A DNA stretch of 64,000 nt from Minisyncoccus sp023229485 (GCA_041663645.1 JBAYMH010000002.1:1-64000), one strand, 5' to 3'; counted from the first letter of the stretch, positions 52,691 through 61,014 are shown. Program-made: numbers and translations. Notes: generated by a model not told the origin, from the letters alone.

Positions 52691-53494
52691 ATGGAAGAAA
52701 AAAAATATTATATTTATGGAGGGTTTGGACTAGCAGTAATATTGCTTGTATTTACAGTGTTTTCCTTTTTTTCTGCACCAAAGTATGCTTCTAATAAAAC
52801 TGTCGATGGGGTGGTGGCAGTTAATGGAAAGGTTGAAGAAAAGGTATATCCAAAACCTGACATAATCTTAACGAATAGTAAGGAAGAAAATTCTTCGATA
52901 AAATTTATTAAACCTTCAAATCTTCCTTCTACGGTTCAGAGTGTAATTGATAGTGATTTTGAAAAGAAGAAATCTGGTGTTTCTAGTTCGATACGAATCG
53001 AAAATAGTAGCCCTGAAATATATCAATCCGGAGAATATGTTTCTATTGTTACTGTTTTTTCTAAATATAATGAAAATGTATTGCAGAGTAAGGTATCTTC
53101 TAGCTGGACTTATAGTCAGGAAACTAAAAATATTGTTTCTTTGCCTCAGGTCCTCGAATCGGAAAATAAAAATAATGAAGTTTATATTTATCTTGCTGAT
53201 GTGTTTAAAACTTCAGTAGTTAGAAAAACATCTGAGTTGATTGATGAAGTCAATGGCGGAAGTAGCATGGTTAGCGTAGAAAAAAAGGTTGAAGAAGTGT
53301 TGCTTCCTGAAGAGAAAAATTTTTCTACTTGGTACTTAAACGCAAATCAACTTTTTTTAATATTCGATTCTAATAATTTTATTCCATATTCTTTTGTTCT
53401 TTATGATTCTTATGGATTTGAAGAGCAAAAAACTGCTATTAACTTTTGGGAATCAAAAAATTATTTAAAGGTACATTCTAATTCAAATAAATAA
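52691..53494 (+). CDS. Membrane-anchored extracellular protein
   Basis: 267 residues. One N-terminal membrane helix (about 9-28), the rest extracytoplasmic and Ser/Glu/Asn-rich. The region GEYVSIVTVFSKYNENVLQS to LIFDSNNFIPYSFVLYDSYG vaguely resembles the DUF3298/RsiV fold, but this is weak. It follows the previous gene by 14 bp and precedes the next by 7 bp, so it is in an operon. Confidence 0.6.
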   Translation: MEEKKYYIYGGFGLAVILLVFTVFSFFSAPKYASNKTVDGVVAVNGKVEEKVYPKPDIILTNSKEENSSIKFIKPSNLPSTVQSVIDSDFEKKKSGVSSSIRIENSSPEIYQSGEYVSIVTVFSKYNENVLQSKVSSSWTYSQETKNIVSLPQVLESENKNNEVYIYLADVFKTSVVRKTSELIDEVNGGSSMVSVEKKVEEVLLPEEKNFSTWYLNANQLFLIFDSNNFIPYSFVLYDSYGFEEQKTAINFWESKNYLKVHSNSNK

Positions 53495-53501
53495 TTATAA
53501 A

Positions 53502-53987
53502 ATGAATTTTGATCCAGAATCATCTAAATTAGGTCCTGAGCCATTAATGATGGACAGTTCTATTGCCCAAAAAATATTATGGGAAGAAGGAGTGGTTTCT
53601 CAGCATTACAATGAATGTTATCAATTATTGCCAGCCGATAAGCTTGATTTGTTATTAAATTTACGACCAGAAACTCAACAAATGATAGTACAATATATCA
53701 GAGGGGAAATTTCAGGAGAGGGGCTTTCCGAGAGAGAAAAAAATCTTATGAAAAAATTGCAAAGTGATTATAATCATTTTTTGCAGGAACAACAAAATGG
53801 TTCTAACGAAGATGCTTTATCTGCTCCATTTCAAATAAAATTAGATAGATTAAATCGAATAGTATATAATAATTTCTTCCATCGAATATCCTTTCTTGTA
53901 TTGGAGAGAAAAGAAAATATGAAAGACAAAGAAAGGGCTGGGGAAATAGCGATTAAGCTAGGCATTAAGAAACCGCTTAATAATTAA
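53502..53987 (+). CDS. Helical cytoplasmic protein of unknown function
   Basis: 161 residues, no signal or membrane helix, mainly helical, Leu/Glu/Lys/Gln-rich. No family recognised. It sits 7 bp before the ITPase gene in an operon. Confidence 0.6.
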   Translation: MNFDPESSKLGPEPLMMDSSIAQKILWEEGVVSQHYNECYQLLPADKLDLLLNLRPETQQMIVQYIRGEISGEGLSEREKNLMKKLQSDYNHFLQEQQNGSNEDALSAPFQIKLDRLNRIVYNNFFHRISFLVLERKENMKDKERAGEIAIKLGIKKPLNN

Positions 53988-53994
53988 TATTAAA

Positions 53995-54525
53995 ATGTAT
54001 TTTGTTACCTCAAACGACAATAAACTTAAAGAATATCAGGATATTTTAGGAATTCAACTTAAACAAATAAAATTGGAATTACCAGAGATTCAAAGCATTA
54101 GCGTAGAAGACGTTAGTCGAGAAAAGGTATTGGCTGCTTATAAAACATTAAATCACCCGGTTTTTGTAGAAGATACTGGGCTTTTTTTTGAGGACATGGG
54201 AGGGTTACCTGGTGCCCTTGTCCGTTCTTTTTTGGAGAATTTGTCTTTGGATAAAATTTGTAATTTGCTTGGGGAAAATAGAAAAGCTATTGCGAAGGTA
54301 TGCTTAGCTTGTTCTCTTGACGGAAAGTCTGTAGAGTTTTTTATCGGAGAAACCTTAGGATTAATTACTAAAAATCCAAAGGGAACAAATGGATTTGGTT
54401 GGGATGCTATTTTTATTCCCAATGGAGAGGTTCGAACTTTTGCCGAGATGGAGGGAAGGGAAAAGAATAATTACATGCGATTGTCTGCTGCAATTCAATT
54501 TAAAAAGTACCTTACTTTAGTCTAA
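53995..54525 (+). CDS. Non-canonical purine NTP pyrophosphatase (ITPase, HAM1/RdgB family)
   Basis: 176 residues. The family start FVTSNDNKLKEYQDIL, FVEDTGLFFEDMGGLPGALV, and TNGFGWDAIFIP with the end RLSAAIQFKKYL are all visible. The enzyme removes dITP/XTP from the nucleotide pool. It is slightly shorter than E. coli RdgB and nearer to archaeal/eukaryal forms in its motifs. Confidence 0.92.
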   Translation: MYFVTSNDNKLKEYQDILGIQLKQIKLELPEIQSISVEDVSREKVLAAYKTLNHPVFVEDTGLFFEDMGGLPGALVRSFLENLSLDKICNLLGENRKAIAKVCLACSLDGKSVEFFIGETLGLITKNPKGTNGFGWDAIFIPNGEVRTFAEMEGREKNNYMRLSAAIQFKKYLTLV

Positions 54526-54539
54526 AAAGATTCAACCTT

Positions 54540-54567
54540 TTGACATTTGGATTATTTAATATATAAT
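54540..54567 (+). promoter_or_regulatory. clpB promoter
   Basis: TTGACA (54540-54545), 16-bp spacer, TATAAT (54562-54567). Both hexamers are perfect consensus. Confidence 0.85.
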
Positions 54568-54582
54568 GAGCATAGAGATAAA

Positions 54583-54609
54583 TTAGCGGACTATGGTTTC
54601 GAGTGCTAA
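54583..54609 (+). promoter_or_regulatory. CIRCE operator of clpB
   Basis: TTAGCGGAC-N9-GAGTGCTAA. The right arm is perfect CIRCE; the left arm matches the first five bases. It starts 15 bp after the -10 box, the right place for HrcA to block transcription. Confidence 0.8.
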
Positions 54610-54636
54610 ATTTGAAAACTAGTCTATTATAAAAAT

Positions 54637-57384
54637 ATGGATGGAATAAATTTTACAAATAAAGCCCAGAGAATGGTGAATAATTCTCAGAATTTGGCTC
54701 GCGAATTGGGTCAACAACAAATAGACGCGTTGCATTTATTGACAGCCATCCTTTCGGATACAGATAATATAGTAATAAATCTATTAAATCGATTAGGAAT
54801 AGATATTGAGCAATTAACTAAGCGGACTAGATCTTCCTTGAATCAAATTCCTACTGCAAATAATCCCCAAACAATGGGTCAGCTTTATTTAACACAGGAC
54901 ATGGCTAGAGTGATAGAACAAGCTAGGACTGAAGCATTAAATCTTGGGGATGAATTTGTTTCATTGGAACATCTTTTTTTAGCTTTGCTAAATACTCCAG
55001 TTTATGCCCGAGAATTATTGGAAAAATCAACTTTTTTACGCCAGACACAGGTTGCCGATGGTTCAATACCAAATAAACTTGATTACGCAACAGCCCTAAA
55101 AGTATTTGCACAGATTAGGGGCGGAGAAAGGGTTACAAGTCCGAATCCTGAGGCAAAATATAAGGTAATTGAAAACTATTCTCGAAATCTGACTAATTTA
55201 GCAAGACATGGAAAACTAGACCCAATAGTCGGAAGAGAAGATGAGACTCGTCGTCTGATGCAGATTTTATCTAGGAGAACAAAAAATAATCCTGTGTTAA
55301 TTGGAGAAGCAGGGGTAGGAAAAACCGCCATAGTTGAAGGATTAGCTCAGATGATAGTTAAGGGCGAAGTTCCGGAAAGCTTGAAAGATAAAGAAGTTAT
55401 TAGCTTAGATATTGGAGCTTTGATTGCGGGAACAAGATATAGGGGAGAATTTGAAGATAGAATAAAAATGCTATTGAAAGAAATTAAAAAAGCGGAGGGG
55501 AAGTATTTGCTTTTTATTGACGAATTACACACTTTAATTGGAGCTGGCGGAGCAGAAGGTGCAATTGATGCTTCAAATTTAATGAAACCTGCATTGGCTA
55601 GAGGAGAATTACGAGCAATGGGAGCAACAACATTAAAAGAGTATCAAAAATATATAGAGAGTGACGCAGCACTGGAAAGACGTTTTCAGCCGATTTATGT
55701 GACCGAGCCAACAGTCGAAGATACTATTTCTGTATTGCGTGGAATAAAAGAGAAATACGAACTTCATCATGGATTAAAAATAAAAGACTCTTCTCTCGTT
55801 GCAGCCGCAGAATTATCTTCAAGATATATTCCAGATAGATTCTTGCCCGATAAAGCGGTTGACTTAATGGATGAAGCTGCTTCCGCATTAAGACTAGAAA
55901 TAGAATCAAATCCGATTGAATTAGAAAATCTAAAAAAAGAAATCCAAAAATTAGAAATTGAAAAAGAGGCTTTAAAAAAGGAAGTTTTTACTACGGAAAA
56001 AGAAAAAGAGGCCCATGAAAAAAGAGAAAGAGTAATCGCCCGTGAACTTGCAGAATTATCTGAAAAAGCTAATACTTTTTCGGTGAGATGGAAGACTGAG
56101 AAAGAAACAATTACAAATATCAAGACTTTTAAAGAAGAAATTGAGAAACAAAAATATGAGCTTGAAAGATTGTTGAAAGATGGCGATTTGCAAAAAGTGG
56201 CAGAGATAAAATATGGGATTTTGCCTGATTTATTTACAAAATTGAGAAAACAAGAAAATAGGTTAGTGAGGCTTCAAAAGAAAAATCCTATTTTAAAACA
56301 AGAAGTAGGCCCAGAAGAAATTGCTAGAGTCGTTTCTAGGTGGACAGGAGTTCCTGTTACAAGGTTATTAGAATCAGAAGCTGGTAAATTGGAAAATATG
56401 GAAGGCGTTTTAACAAAGCGTATTATTAGCCAAGAAGAAGCTATTGTCGCCGTATCTAACGCTATACGTCGTTCTAGGGCAGGTATTTCAGAGGAGGATA
56501 GACCATTGGGTTCATTCTTATTTTTAGGGCCAACTGGAGTAGGAAAAACTGAAACCGCAAAAGCCTTGGCAGAATTTTTATTTAACGATGAAAACGCTCT
56601 TATTCGTGTAGATATGTCGGAATATATGGAAAAGTTTGATGTTTCGAAGATGGTCGGAAGCCCTCCAGGATACGTTGGCTATGACGAAGGTGGTCAATTA
56701 ACCGAAAAAGTTAGAAGACGTCCGTATAGTGTTATTCTTTTAGATGAAATTGAGAAAGCTCATCCAGAGGTATTTAATATTTTGCTTCAGGTTTTGGATG
56801 ACGGTCGCTTAACAGATTCAAAAGGTAGGGTAGTCTCATTTAAGAATACTATTCTTATTATGACTTCAAATGTCGGATCAGATATTATTGCAAAAGGAGC
56901 TCCTTTGGGGTTTGTTGGTGGAGAAGGGAAAATACGAAAAGTCGGAGACGGACAGAGGGAAGATTTAAAAGAGAAGGTTTTTGGAGCCCTAAAAGAAAAG
57001 TTTAAGCCAGAGTTTTTGAATAGAATCGATGAGATGATAATTTTTAATTACTTAGGCCCAGATGAAATAAAGAAAATTGTTGATTTGGAATTAAAAAAAG
57101 TAGAAAAGAGGCTGGAAAAGAAGGGAATTAGTATTGTTGTTCCTGAAAAGGCAAAGCAAATATTATCTGAAAAAGGGTTCGATCCTAATCTTGGAGCGAG
57201 GCCGTTAAAGAGGGTAATACAAAAGATTATTTTGGATCCAATGGCGTTAAAAATGGTAAAAGGTGAGATAAGAGAAGGAGATAAGATTTCTATTGAAGAT
57301 ATTGACGATCAAATTGTTCTAAAAATAATTTCTTCAAAAAAGAAGCCCTCTCTATTGGTAAAAGTAAAGGAAAAAGTAGTATAA
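54637..57384 (+). CDS. clpB: ClpB/ClpC-type AAA+ disaggregase
   Basis: 915 residues. N-domain (1-150), NBD1 with Walker A GEAGVGKTA and Walker B LLFIDELHTL, a middle coiled coil (about 425-560, including a long Glu/Lys heptad region), NBD2 with GPTGVGKTE and VILLDEIEKAHPEV, and the C-terminal D2-small domain. The full-length coiled middle domain favours ClpB over ClpC. It rescues aggregated proteins with DnaK. Its promoter and CIRCE operator lie directly upstream. Confidence 0.95.
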   Translation: MDGINFTNKAQRMVNNSQNLARELGQQQIDALHLLTAILSDTDNIVINLLNRLGIDIEQLTKRTRSSLNQIPTANNPQTMGQLYLTQDMARVIEQARTEALNLGDEFVSLEHLFLALLNTPVYARELLEKSTFLRQTQVADGSIPNKLDYATALKVFAQIRGGERVTSPNPEAKYKVIENYSRNLTNLARHGKLDPIVGREDETRRLMQILSRRTKNNPVLIGEAGVGKTAIVEGLAQMIVKGEVPESLKDKEVISLDIGALIAGTRYRGEFEDRIKMLLKEIKKAEGKYLLFIDELHTLIGAGGAEGAIDASNLMKPALARGELRAMGATTLKEYQKYIESDAALERRFQPIYVTEPTVEDTISVLRGIKEKYELHHGLKIKDSSLVAAAELSSRYIPDRFLPDKAVDLMDEAASALRLEIESNPIELENLKKEIQKLEIEKEALKKEVFTTEKEKEAHEKRERVIARELAELSEKANTFSVRWKTEKETITNIKTFKEEIEKQKYELERLLKDGDLQKVAEIKYGILPDLFTKLRKQENRLVRLQKKNPILKQEVGPEEIARVVSRWTGVPVTRLLESEAGKLENMEGVLTKRIISQEEAIVAVSNAIRRSRAGISEEDRPLGSFLFLGPTGVGKTETAKALAEFLFNDENALIRVDMSEYMEKFDVSKMVGSPPGYVGYDEGGQLTEKVRRRPYSVILLDEIEKAHPEVFNILLQVLDDGRLTDSKGRVVSFKNTILIMTSNVGSDIIAKGAPLGFVGGEGKIRKVGDGQREDLKEKVFGALKEKFKPEFLNRIDEMIIFNYLGPDEIKKIVDLELKKVEKRLEKKGISIVVPEKAKQILSEKGFDPNLGARPLKRVIQKIILDPMALKMVKGEIREGDKISIEDIDDQIVLKIISSKKKPSLLVKVKEKVV

Positions 57385-57405
57385 AGGGGTTATAAAAAGA
57401 AAAAG

Positions 57406-57428
57406 CAAGCTTAAAAGCTTGTTTTTTT
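57406..57428 (+). terminator. clpB terminator
   Basis: Stem CAAGCT/AGCTTG with TAAA loop, followed by a run of seven T. Confidence 0.85.
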
Positions 57429-57474
57429 GTTTCGGCTTCTTTTGCTATCCCCGCTTACTCTCACTGTCATTCCT

Positions 57475-57551
57475 ACTATCATCCTCGTCCGTCCTCACTG
57501 CCTCTTTCTCGCCATCACTATCATTCCTACTCACCATCATTGTCATTCCCG
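57475..57551. repeat. 77-bp direct repeat, left copy
   Basis: Pyrimidine-rich on this strand (ACTATCATCCTCGTCCGTCC at its start), identical over all 77 bp to 57962-58038. The two copies flank the GIY-YIG gene. Confidence 0.92.
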
Positions 57552-57567
57552 CGAAGGCGGGAATCTA
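57541..57567. repeat. REP-like palindrome
   Basis: TGTCATTCCCGC-GAAG-GCGGGAATCTA form. It overlaps the end of the left 77-bp repeat. The same family recurs at 58051, 61807, 62076 and 62202. Confidence 0.85.
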
Positions 57568-57593
57568 TTATAATATAAATAAAAAATAATAAT

Positions 57594-57878
57594 ATGAATT
57601 CATATTTTGTTTATATACTTTCAAATAAGAAAAATGGAGTTTTGTATGTAGGCGTTACTAATGATATTTGTAGAAGAATATATGAGCATAAGCACAAGAT
57701 AGTGGAGGGATTTAGCAGTAAATATAATTTATCTATACTGGTTTATTATGAAGAAACGAGTAGTATTGAGAGTGCTATTGAAAAAGAAAAAAGGCTAAAG
57801 AAATGGAATAGAGAATGGAAAGTAAGGTTAGTTGAAGAAAATAATCCAGAATGGAGAGATTTGTCTAGGGATTTTTAA
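57594..57878 (+). CDS. GIY-YIG nuclease-superfamily protein
   Basis: 94 residues. YFVYILSNKKNGVLYVGVTN gives the GIY-YIG signature (here VYI...YVG), with Arg in ICRRIYEHK and the Glu in the helix SSIESAIEKEKRLKKWNREW. This is the small YhbQ/UPF0213-type single-domain form. These are probable nucleases with poorly known roles. It is enclosed by two 77-bp direct repeats and REP-like palindromes, which suggests mobility or amplification of the segment. Confidence 0.92.
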   Translation: MNSYFVYILSNKKNGVLYVGVTNDICRRIYEHKHKIVEGFSSKYNLSILVYYEETSSIESAIEKEKRLKKWNREWKVRLVEENNPEWRDLSRDF

Positions 57879-57896
57879 TGTCATTAATTTCTTTGA

Positions 57897-57921
57897 GATT
57901 CCCTTCTTCAAGGGAATGACA
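57897..57921. repeat. Inverted REP-like palindrome
   Basis: GATTCCCTTC-TTCA-AGGGAATGACA, an opposite-orientation relative of the TGTCATTC...GAATC family, just after the GIY-YIG gene. Confidence 0.65.
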
Positions 57922-57961
57922 GAACAAAGAAATTAATCCCTTGTTATTCCCACTCATCTTC

Positions 57962-58038
57962 ACTATCATCCTCGTCCGTCCTCACTGCCTCTTTCTCGCC
58001 ATCACTATCATTCCTACTCACCATCATTGTCATTCCCG
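57962..58038. repeat. 77-bp direct repeat, right copy
   Basis: Perfect copy of 57475-57551; the start-to-start distance is 487 bp. Confidence 0.92.
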
Positions 58039-58050
58039 TACCCTTTCCTT

Positions 58051-58077
58051 TGTCATTCCCGCGTAGGCGGGAATCTG
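58051..58077. repeat. REP-like palindrome
   Basis: TGTCATTCCCGC-GTAG-GCGGGAATCTG form, 13 bp beyond the right 77-bp repeat. Confidence 0.8.
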
Positions 58078-58118
58078 TTAAAATGTATTTAGAATATTAT
58101 TAATAAAAAATTATAATT

Positions 58119-58496
58119 ATGAAAAATATTTTAGGTTGGATATTAATTGTTATTGGACTGGTTATTATTTTGGGAGATATTTTCGTTAGTTATAACTATT
58201 TCACAGGGAAGGATAAATTTCCCGAAATATTTAAAGAGACAGTAGTATCTTCTATTACTCCTTCTTCAGCTTCTAATACTACCATAAACACTCAACAGCA
58301 ATTGCAAAATCAAGTGAGCGAAAATATTAATAATTCTATTAAAGATCAGCTAAATAATATTTTACCAAGTAGTTCTATTTCATTGATGTTAAATGCTTCG
58401 CTTTGGAGTCTGTTTGCTTTTTTCTTGCTTAGTGCTGGGGCGAAATTGGCAAAGCTTGGCGGAGGATTTGTTAGAGAAAAAAAAGAAGAGGAATAA
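58119..58496 (+). CDS. Small two-helix membrane protein
   Basis: 125 residues. Membrane helices at about 5-25 and 90-108 flank a Ser/Asn/Gln-rich extracytoplasmic loop; the C-terminus is basic then acidic. No family recognised. It converges with the minus-strand gene ending at 58500. Confidence 0.6.
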   Translation: MKNILGWILIVIGLVIILGDIFVSYNYFTGKDKFPEIFKETVVSSITPSSASNTTINTQQQLQNQVSENINNSIKDQLNNILPSSSISLMLNASLWSLFAFFLLSAGAKLAKLGGGFVREKKEEE

Positions 58497-58499
58497 GGT

Positions 58500-58718
58500 C
58501 TAATATAAAAAAGTCGGAATATTACTATTCCGTCTTATCTCTTCAACTTCACTGGCAAATGCAGAATGAATTCTGCACCATTCTTCGGCTATATATTTTT
58601 TTTCAGTAGCCGAGGTTGTTTTTCTGCCTCTTAATGTGAGTTCTTTTACTTTTCTATTTCTTCTAGCAATCGCTGAAGAAATTTCATGTTTCTGTTTTTG
58701 AGTCAGGGTTTCTTCCAT
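58500..58718 (-). CDS. Small basic protein of unknown function
   Basis: 72 residues from ATG 58718 (MEETLTQKQK). A clear Shine-Dalgarno GGAGG lies four bases upstream (58723-58727), unusual for this window, which is why I prefer it over the ATG at 58745. The sequence is helical and Arg/Lys-rich in the middle (RRNRKVKELTLRGRK). No family recognised; a DNA- or RNA-binding role is only a guess. It is the one minus-strand gene between dnaA and the window end. Confidence 0.6.
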   Translation of the reverse strand: MEETLTQKQKHEISSAIARRNRKVKELTLRGRKTTSATEKKYIAEEWCRIHSAFASEVEEIRRNSNIPTFLY

Positions 58719-58909
58719 TTTTCCTCCAAGGAACAAAGTGTACAATTAAAGATATAGATTATTTTTTACAGATTAGAGCATTATTTGCTCTTTTTATTTT
58801 ATGTAAAAAATTAATTTTTATAATTTTTTGTTTTGAAAAAAGTTAACCCTGATTGAGGTTCGTTTTGTATTTATAGGGAATAAAATTTAAATGTTAACAA
58901 GAAAGCAGT

Positions 58910-59180
58910 TTGGCCAGAATCTTGAATCTGGCCAAAATCAACGTTTATTCTGGCCAAAATGCTGGCCAAGTTTTTTTATTTTGGCCAGAAAGATGATTTA
59001 TTTTGGCCAGAAAGAGAGCTTGATATAACGTATTTACAAGGAAAGTTAACTCTTGCTGGCCAAAATATGTTGTTTGTCCAGAATAATTTGGCCAGATTTG
59101 GCCGGATTCGGTTCTGGCCAAAATCAACGTTTTAGAACTTTATAAATTTGGCCAGTATTTTTATCCATTCTGGCCAATTT
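58910..59180. repeat. Cluster of TGGCCA sites
   Basis: Eleven exact TGGCCA at 58911, 58929, 58951, 58963, 58982, 59004, 59057, 59089, 59115, 59149 and 59171, and two variants at 59075 (TGTCCA) and 59099 (TGGCCG). The longer consensus is TTGGCCAGAA in either direction. CTGGCCAAAATCAACGTTT occurs twice (58928 and 59114). The 664-bp gap 58746-59409 has no convincing gene; the rest of it holds the copy 4 repeat and a promoter. Confidence 0.9.
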
Positions 59181-59253
59181 TATTTTTAAAAGTGGATGAT
59201 AAATTTATAATGATATGAAAAGAATGTAAGAAATGAAAAATTATTCTTAATAC

Positions 59254-59310
59254 GAGGTCCGACCTGAGGTCGGACCTCACAGCACGATTCCTCATTTTAT
59301 GTTCTAATAT
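59254..59310. repeat. AGGTC/GACCT palindromic repeat with tail, copy 4
   Basis: Palindrome 59254-59278 and tail to 59310, base for base the same as copy 3. Confidence 0.9.
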
Positions 59311-59371
59311 TTTAGAGGACTGCCTCGTAAAATTCGCTTAAAAATGGTTTTAAAATTCATATTTTTTGGCA

Positions 59372-59400
59372 TTGACTTTTGCTAGTTTTTTTACTATATT
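59372..59400 (+). promoter_or_regulatory. Sigma-70-type promoter, probably leaderless
   Basis: TTGACT (59372-59377), 17-bp spacer, TATATT (59395-59400). Nine bases separate it from the ATG at 59410, the same distance as at 26483. Confidence 0.75.
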
Positions 59401-59409
59401 GTCTTTAAT

Positions 59410-60234
59410 ATGATGACAGAAGAAAGGATTGCCAAACTAACATCCGCGGTCTATAAAGTTACGGATCTTTTCCCTGAAAAAGAGCCCTTAAAATTTGTTA
59501 TGAGAAGGGAGAGTTTGGATGTTTTATTTTCTTATGTTGTCTTGGTTTCAAAATCTACCTTTGAACAAAAAGAAAAATCAGCGAAAAAAGCTATTGTTTC
59601 TTCAAAATCTTTGGTGCATTATTTTAGTTTGGCCGAGTCGCAAAATTGGGTTGATTCTAAGAATTTTTCTATTCTTAAAACAGAATATTCTAATCTTATT
59701 TTTTGGTTAGAAGACCAGCTTTTAGATTTTGAAAATGATGTAAAAAAAACTTTTAATAGCGGAAATTATTACGTAGAAGGTGCTGTTCCTGAGCTAAAGC
59801 CAAGGACCGAAATAGGGCTTGTGCAGGATTCTTTGGAGAAAGAAAATGAGACTATTTCTATCTCTCCACATAGAATATCTGGAGAAACAAAGCTAGAAAA
59901 GGCGAGAGCAAAAGAGGTAAAAATAAAAAAGATTGAAAAGGTGTCTGTTGATGTATTACCACAAGGAGGAGAAAAAAAAGAAAAGAATATGGATATGGAT
60001 GCAATAAAATCAGATGTTGTTATTGATTATGAAGAATTATCAAGTATTCAATTAAAAACACTTGAGATATTGCAAAACAAAGGATTTTTAAAAGCTAGTC
60101 AAATTAGCCAACATTTTGAAGATACCAGTGAGCGATCTATTAGGAGGGAGATAAAAGAATTAAAGGATAAGAGTATTATTGTTTCAAAAGGGAGTGGAAA
60201 ATCAACCTTTTATGAGCTTAATCACGTATATTAA
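59410..60234 (+). CDS. Winged-helix DNA-binding protein with helical N-domain
   Basis: 274 residues. Residues 1-115 form a helical domain I do not recognise; 120-205 is a charged linker; about 213-268 is a winged helix (IQLKTLEILQNKGFLKASQI, TSERSIRREIKELKDKSIIV) of DeoR/MarR-like type. An ATG one codon downstream (59413) is an equal start. It should be a transcription regulator or DNA-binding structural protein. The TGGCCA cluster ends 230 bp upstream, so it is a candidate ligand of those sites. Confidence 0.8.
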   Translation: MMTEERIAKLTSAVYKVTDLFPEKEPLKFVMRRESLDVLFSYVVLVSKSTFEQKEKSAKKAIVSSKSLVHYFSLAESQNWVDSKNFSILKTEYSNLIFWLEDQLLDFENDVKKTFNSGNYYVEGAVPELKPRTEIGLVQDSLEKENETISISPHRISGETKLEKARAKEVKIKKIEKVSVDVLPQGGEKKEKNMDMDAIKSDVVIDYEELSSIQLKTLEILQNKGFLKASQISQHFEDTSERSIRREIKELKDKSIIVSKGSGKSTFYELNHVY

Positions 60235-60396
60235 AGTAAACATTTAAATGTGTGTTTTTAGATTTTATTGTTGTTTTCTTGAAAATTAGTTTGTGTTGTT
60301 CCGTTAAAGATGTGATGATGTGGGATATAGATTAGTTAGGATTGTAAATCTATCGAAAAACTATTAAATTACTGAGAGAAAGTTTAGTGCTAATAT

Positions 60397-60915
60397 ATGA
60401 TTGAACAACAAAAATACAAAGAACAATTTTTTTCACAGCTTTACGAAGAATATCTAGAACGTATTTATCGTTTTATTTATTTTAAAGTAAGCTCAGAATC
60501 TATTGCCCAGGATCTGACTTCTGAGGTCTTTACACGTCTTTGGAAGCAAATATCTTTGAATAAAGAGGTGAAAAATCCTTCTGCTTTTTTGTTTAAATTA
60601 GCTAGGAACATAATTATTGATTACTATAGGGCTCACGATAAAGAAAAAAGAAACACCAATATAGATAGTATTGTGAGTACATTGGAAGATAAAAAGCAAA
60701 ATATACATAACGATGCTCAAATAAAAGAGGAATATGCAGCGGTTACATGTGCAATGGATAAAATGAAAGAAGAGTATCGTCAGGCAGTTCATTTGTACTA
60801 TGTAGAGCAAGAACCCATAATTGAGGTTGCTAAGTCGCTAGGGAAGTCTCAGGGGGCCGCAAGGGTTATTATTTCTAGGGGAATGAAGCAACTTCGTCAG
60901 ATATTAGAAAGTTAA
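60397..60915 (+). CDS. ECF-type RNA polymerase sigma factor
   Basis: 172 residues. Region 2 at about 10-85 (YLERIYRFIYFKVSSESIAQ, DLTSEVFTRLWKQI, FLFKLARNIIIDYYRAH) and region 4 at about 115-170 (YRQAVHLYYVEQEPIIEVAK, GAARVIISRGMKQLR), without regions 1 and 3, define the ECF class. It directs RNA polymerase to a stress or envelope regulon. The next gene, a membrane protein, is its likely partner. Confidence 0.93.
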   Translation: MIEQQKYKEQFFSQLYEEYLERIYRFIYFKVSSESIAQDLTSEVFTRLWKQISLNKEVKNPSAFLFKLARNIIIDYYRAHDKEKRNTNIDSIVSTLEDKKQNIHNDAQIKEEYAAVTCAMDKMKEEYRQAVHLYYVEQEPIIEVAKSLGKSQGAARVIISRGMKQLRQILES

Positions 60916-60964
60916 TAACCTAAGTAACTAGTTCCAATTACTAGTCTCTAATCACTAAACCAAC

Positions 60965-60990
60965 TGTAACACTTTTGTGTTCTCAACGTC
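60965..60990 (+). promoter_or_regulatory. Possible ECF-type promoter
   Basis: TGTAAC (60965-60970), 16-bp spacer, CGTC (60987-60990). This resembles AAC/CGTC-type promoters of ECF sigma factors and lies between the sigma gene and the membrane partner. Based on pattern only. Confidence 0.4.
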
Positions 60991-61014
60991 TTCATCTTTA
61001 GACAGCAATAAATA

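Noticed and set aside
54583..54630. tRNA-like sequence before clpB (GGTTTCGAGTGC)
   Set aside because: It has no cloverleaf; the match is the CIRCE operator.
58945..59127. 60-residue minus-strand frame within the TGGCCA cluster
   Set aside because: Its Trp-Pro and Gly-Gln motifs simply translate the repeated TGGCCA sites.
58910..59180. CRISPR array
   Set aside because: The repeats are short, occur in both orientations and have irregular spacing; there are no cas genes.
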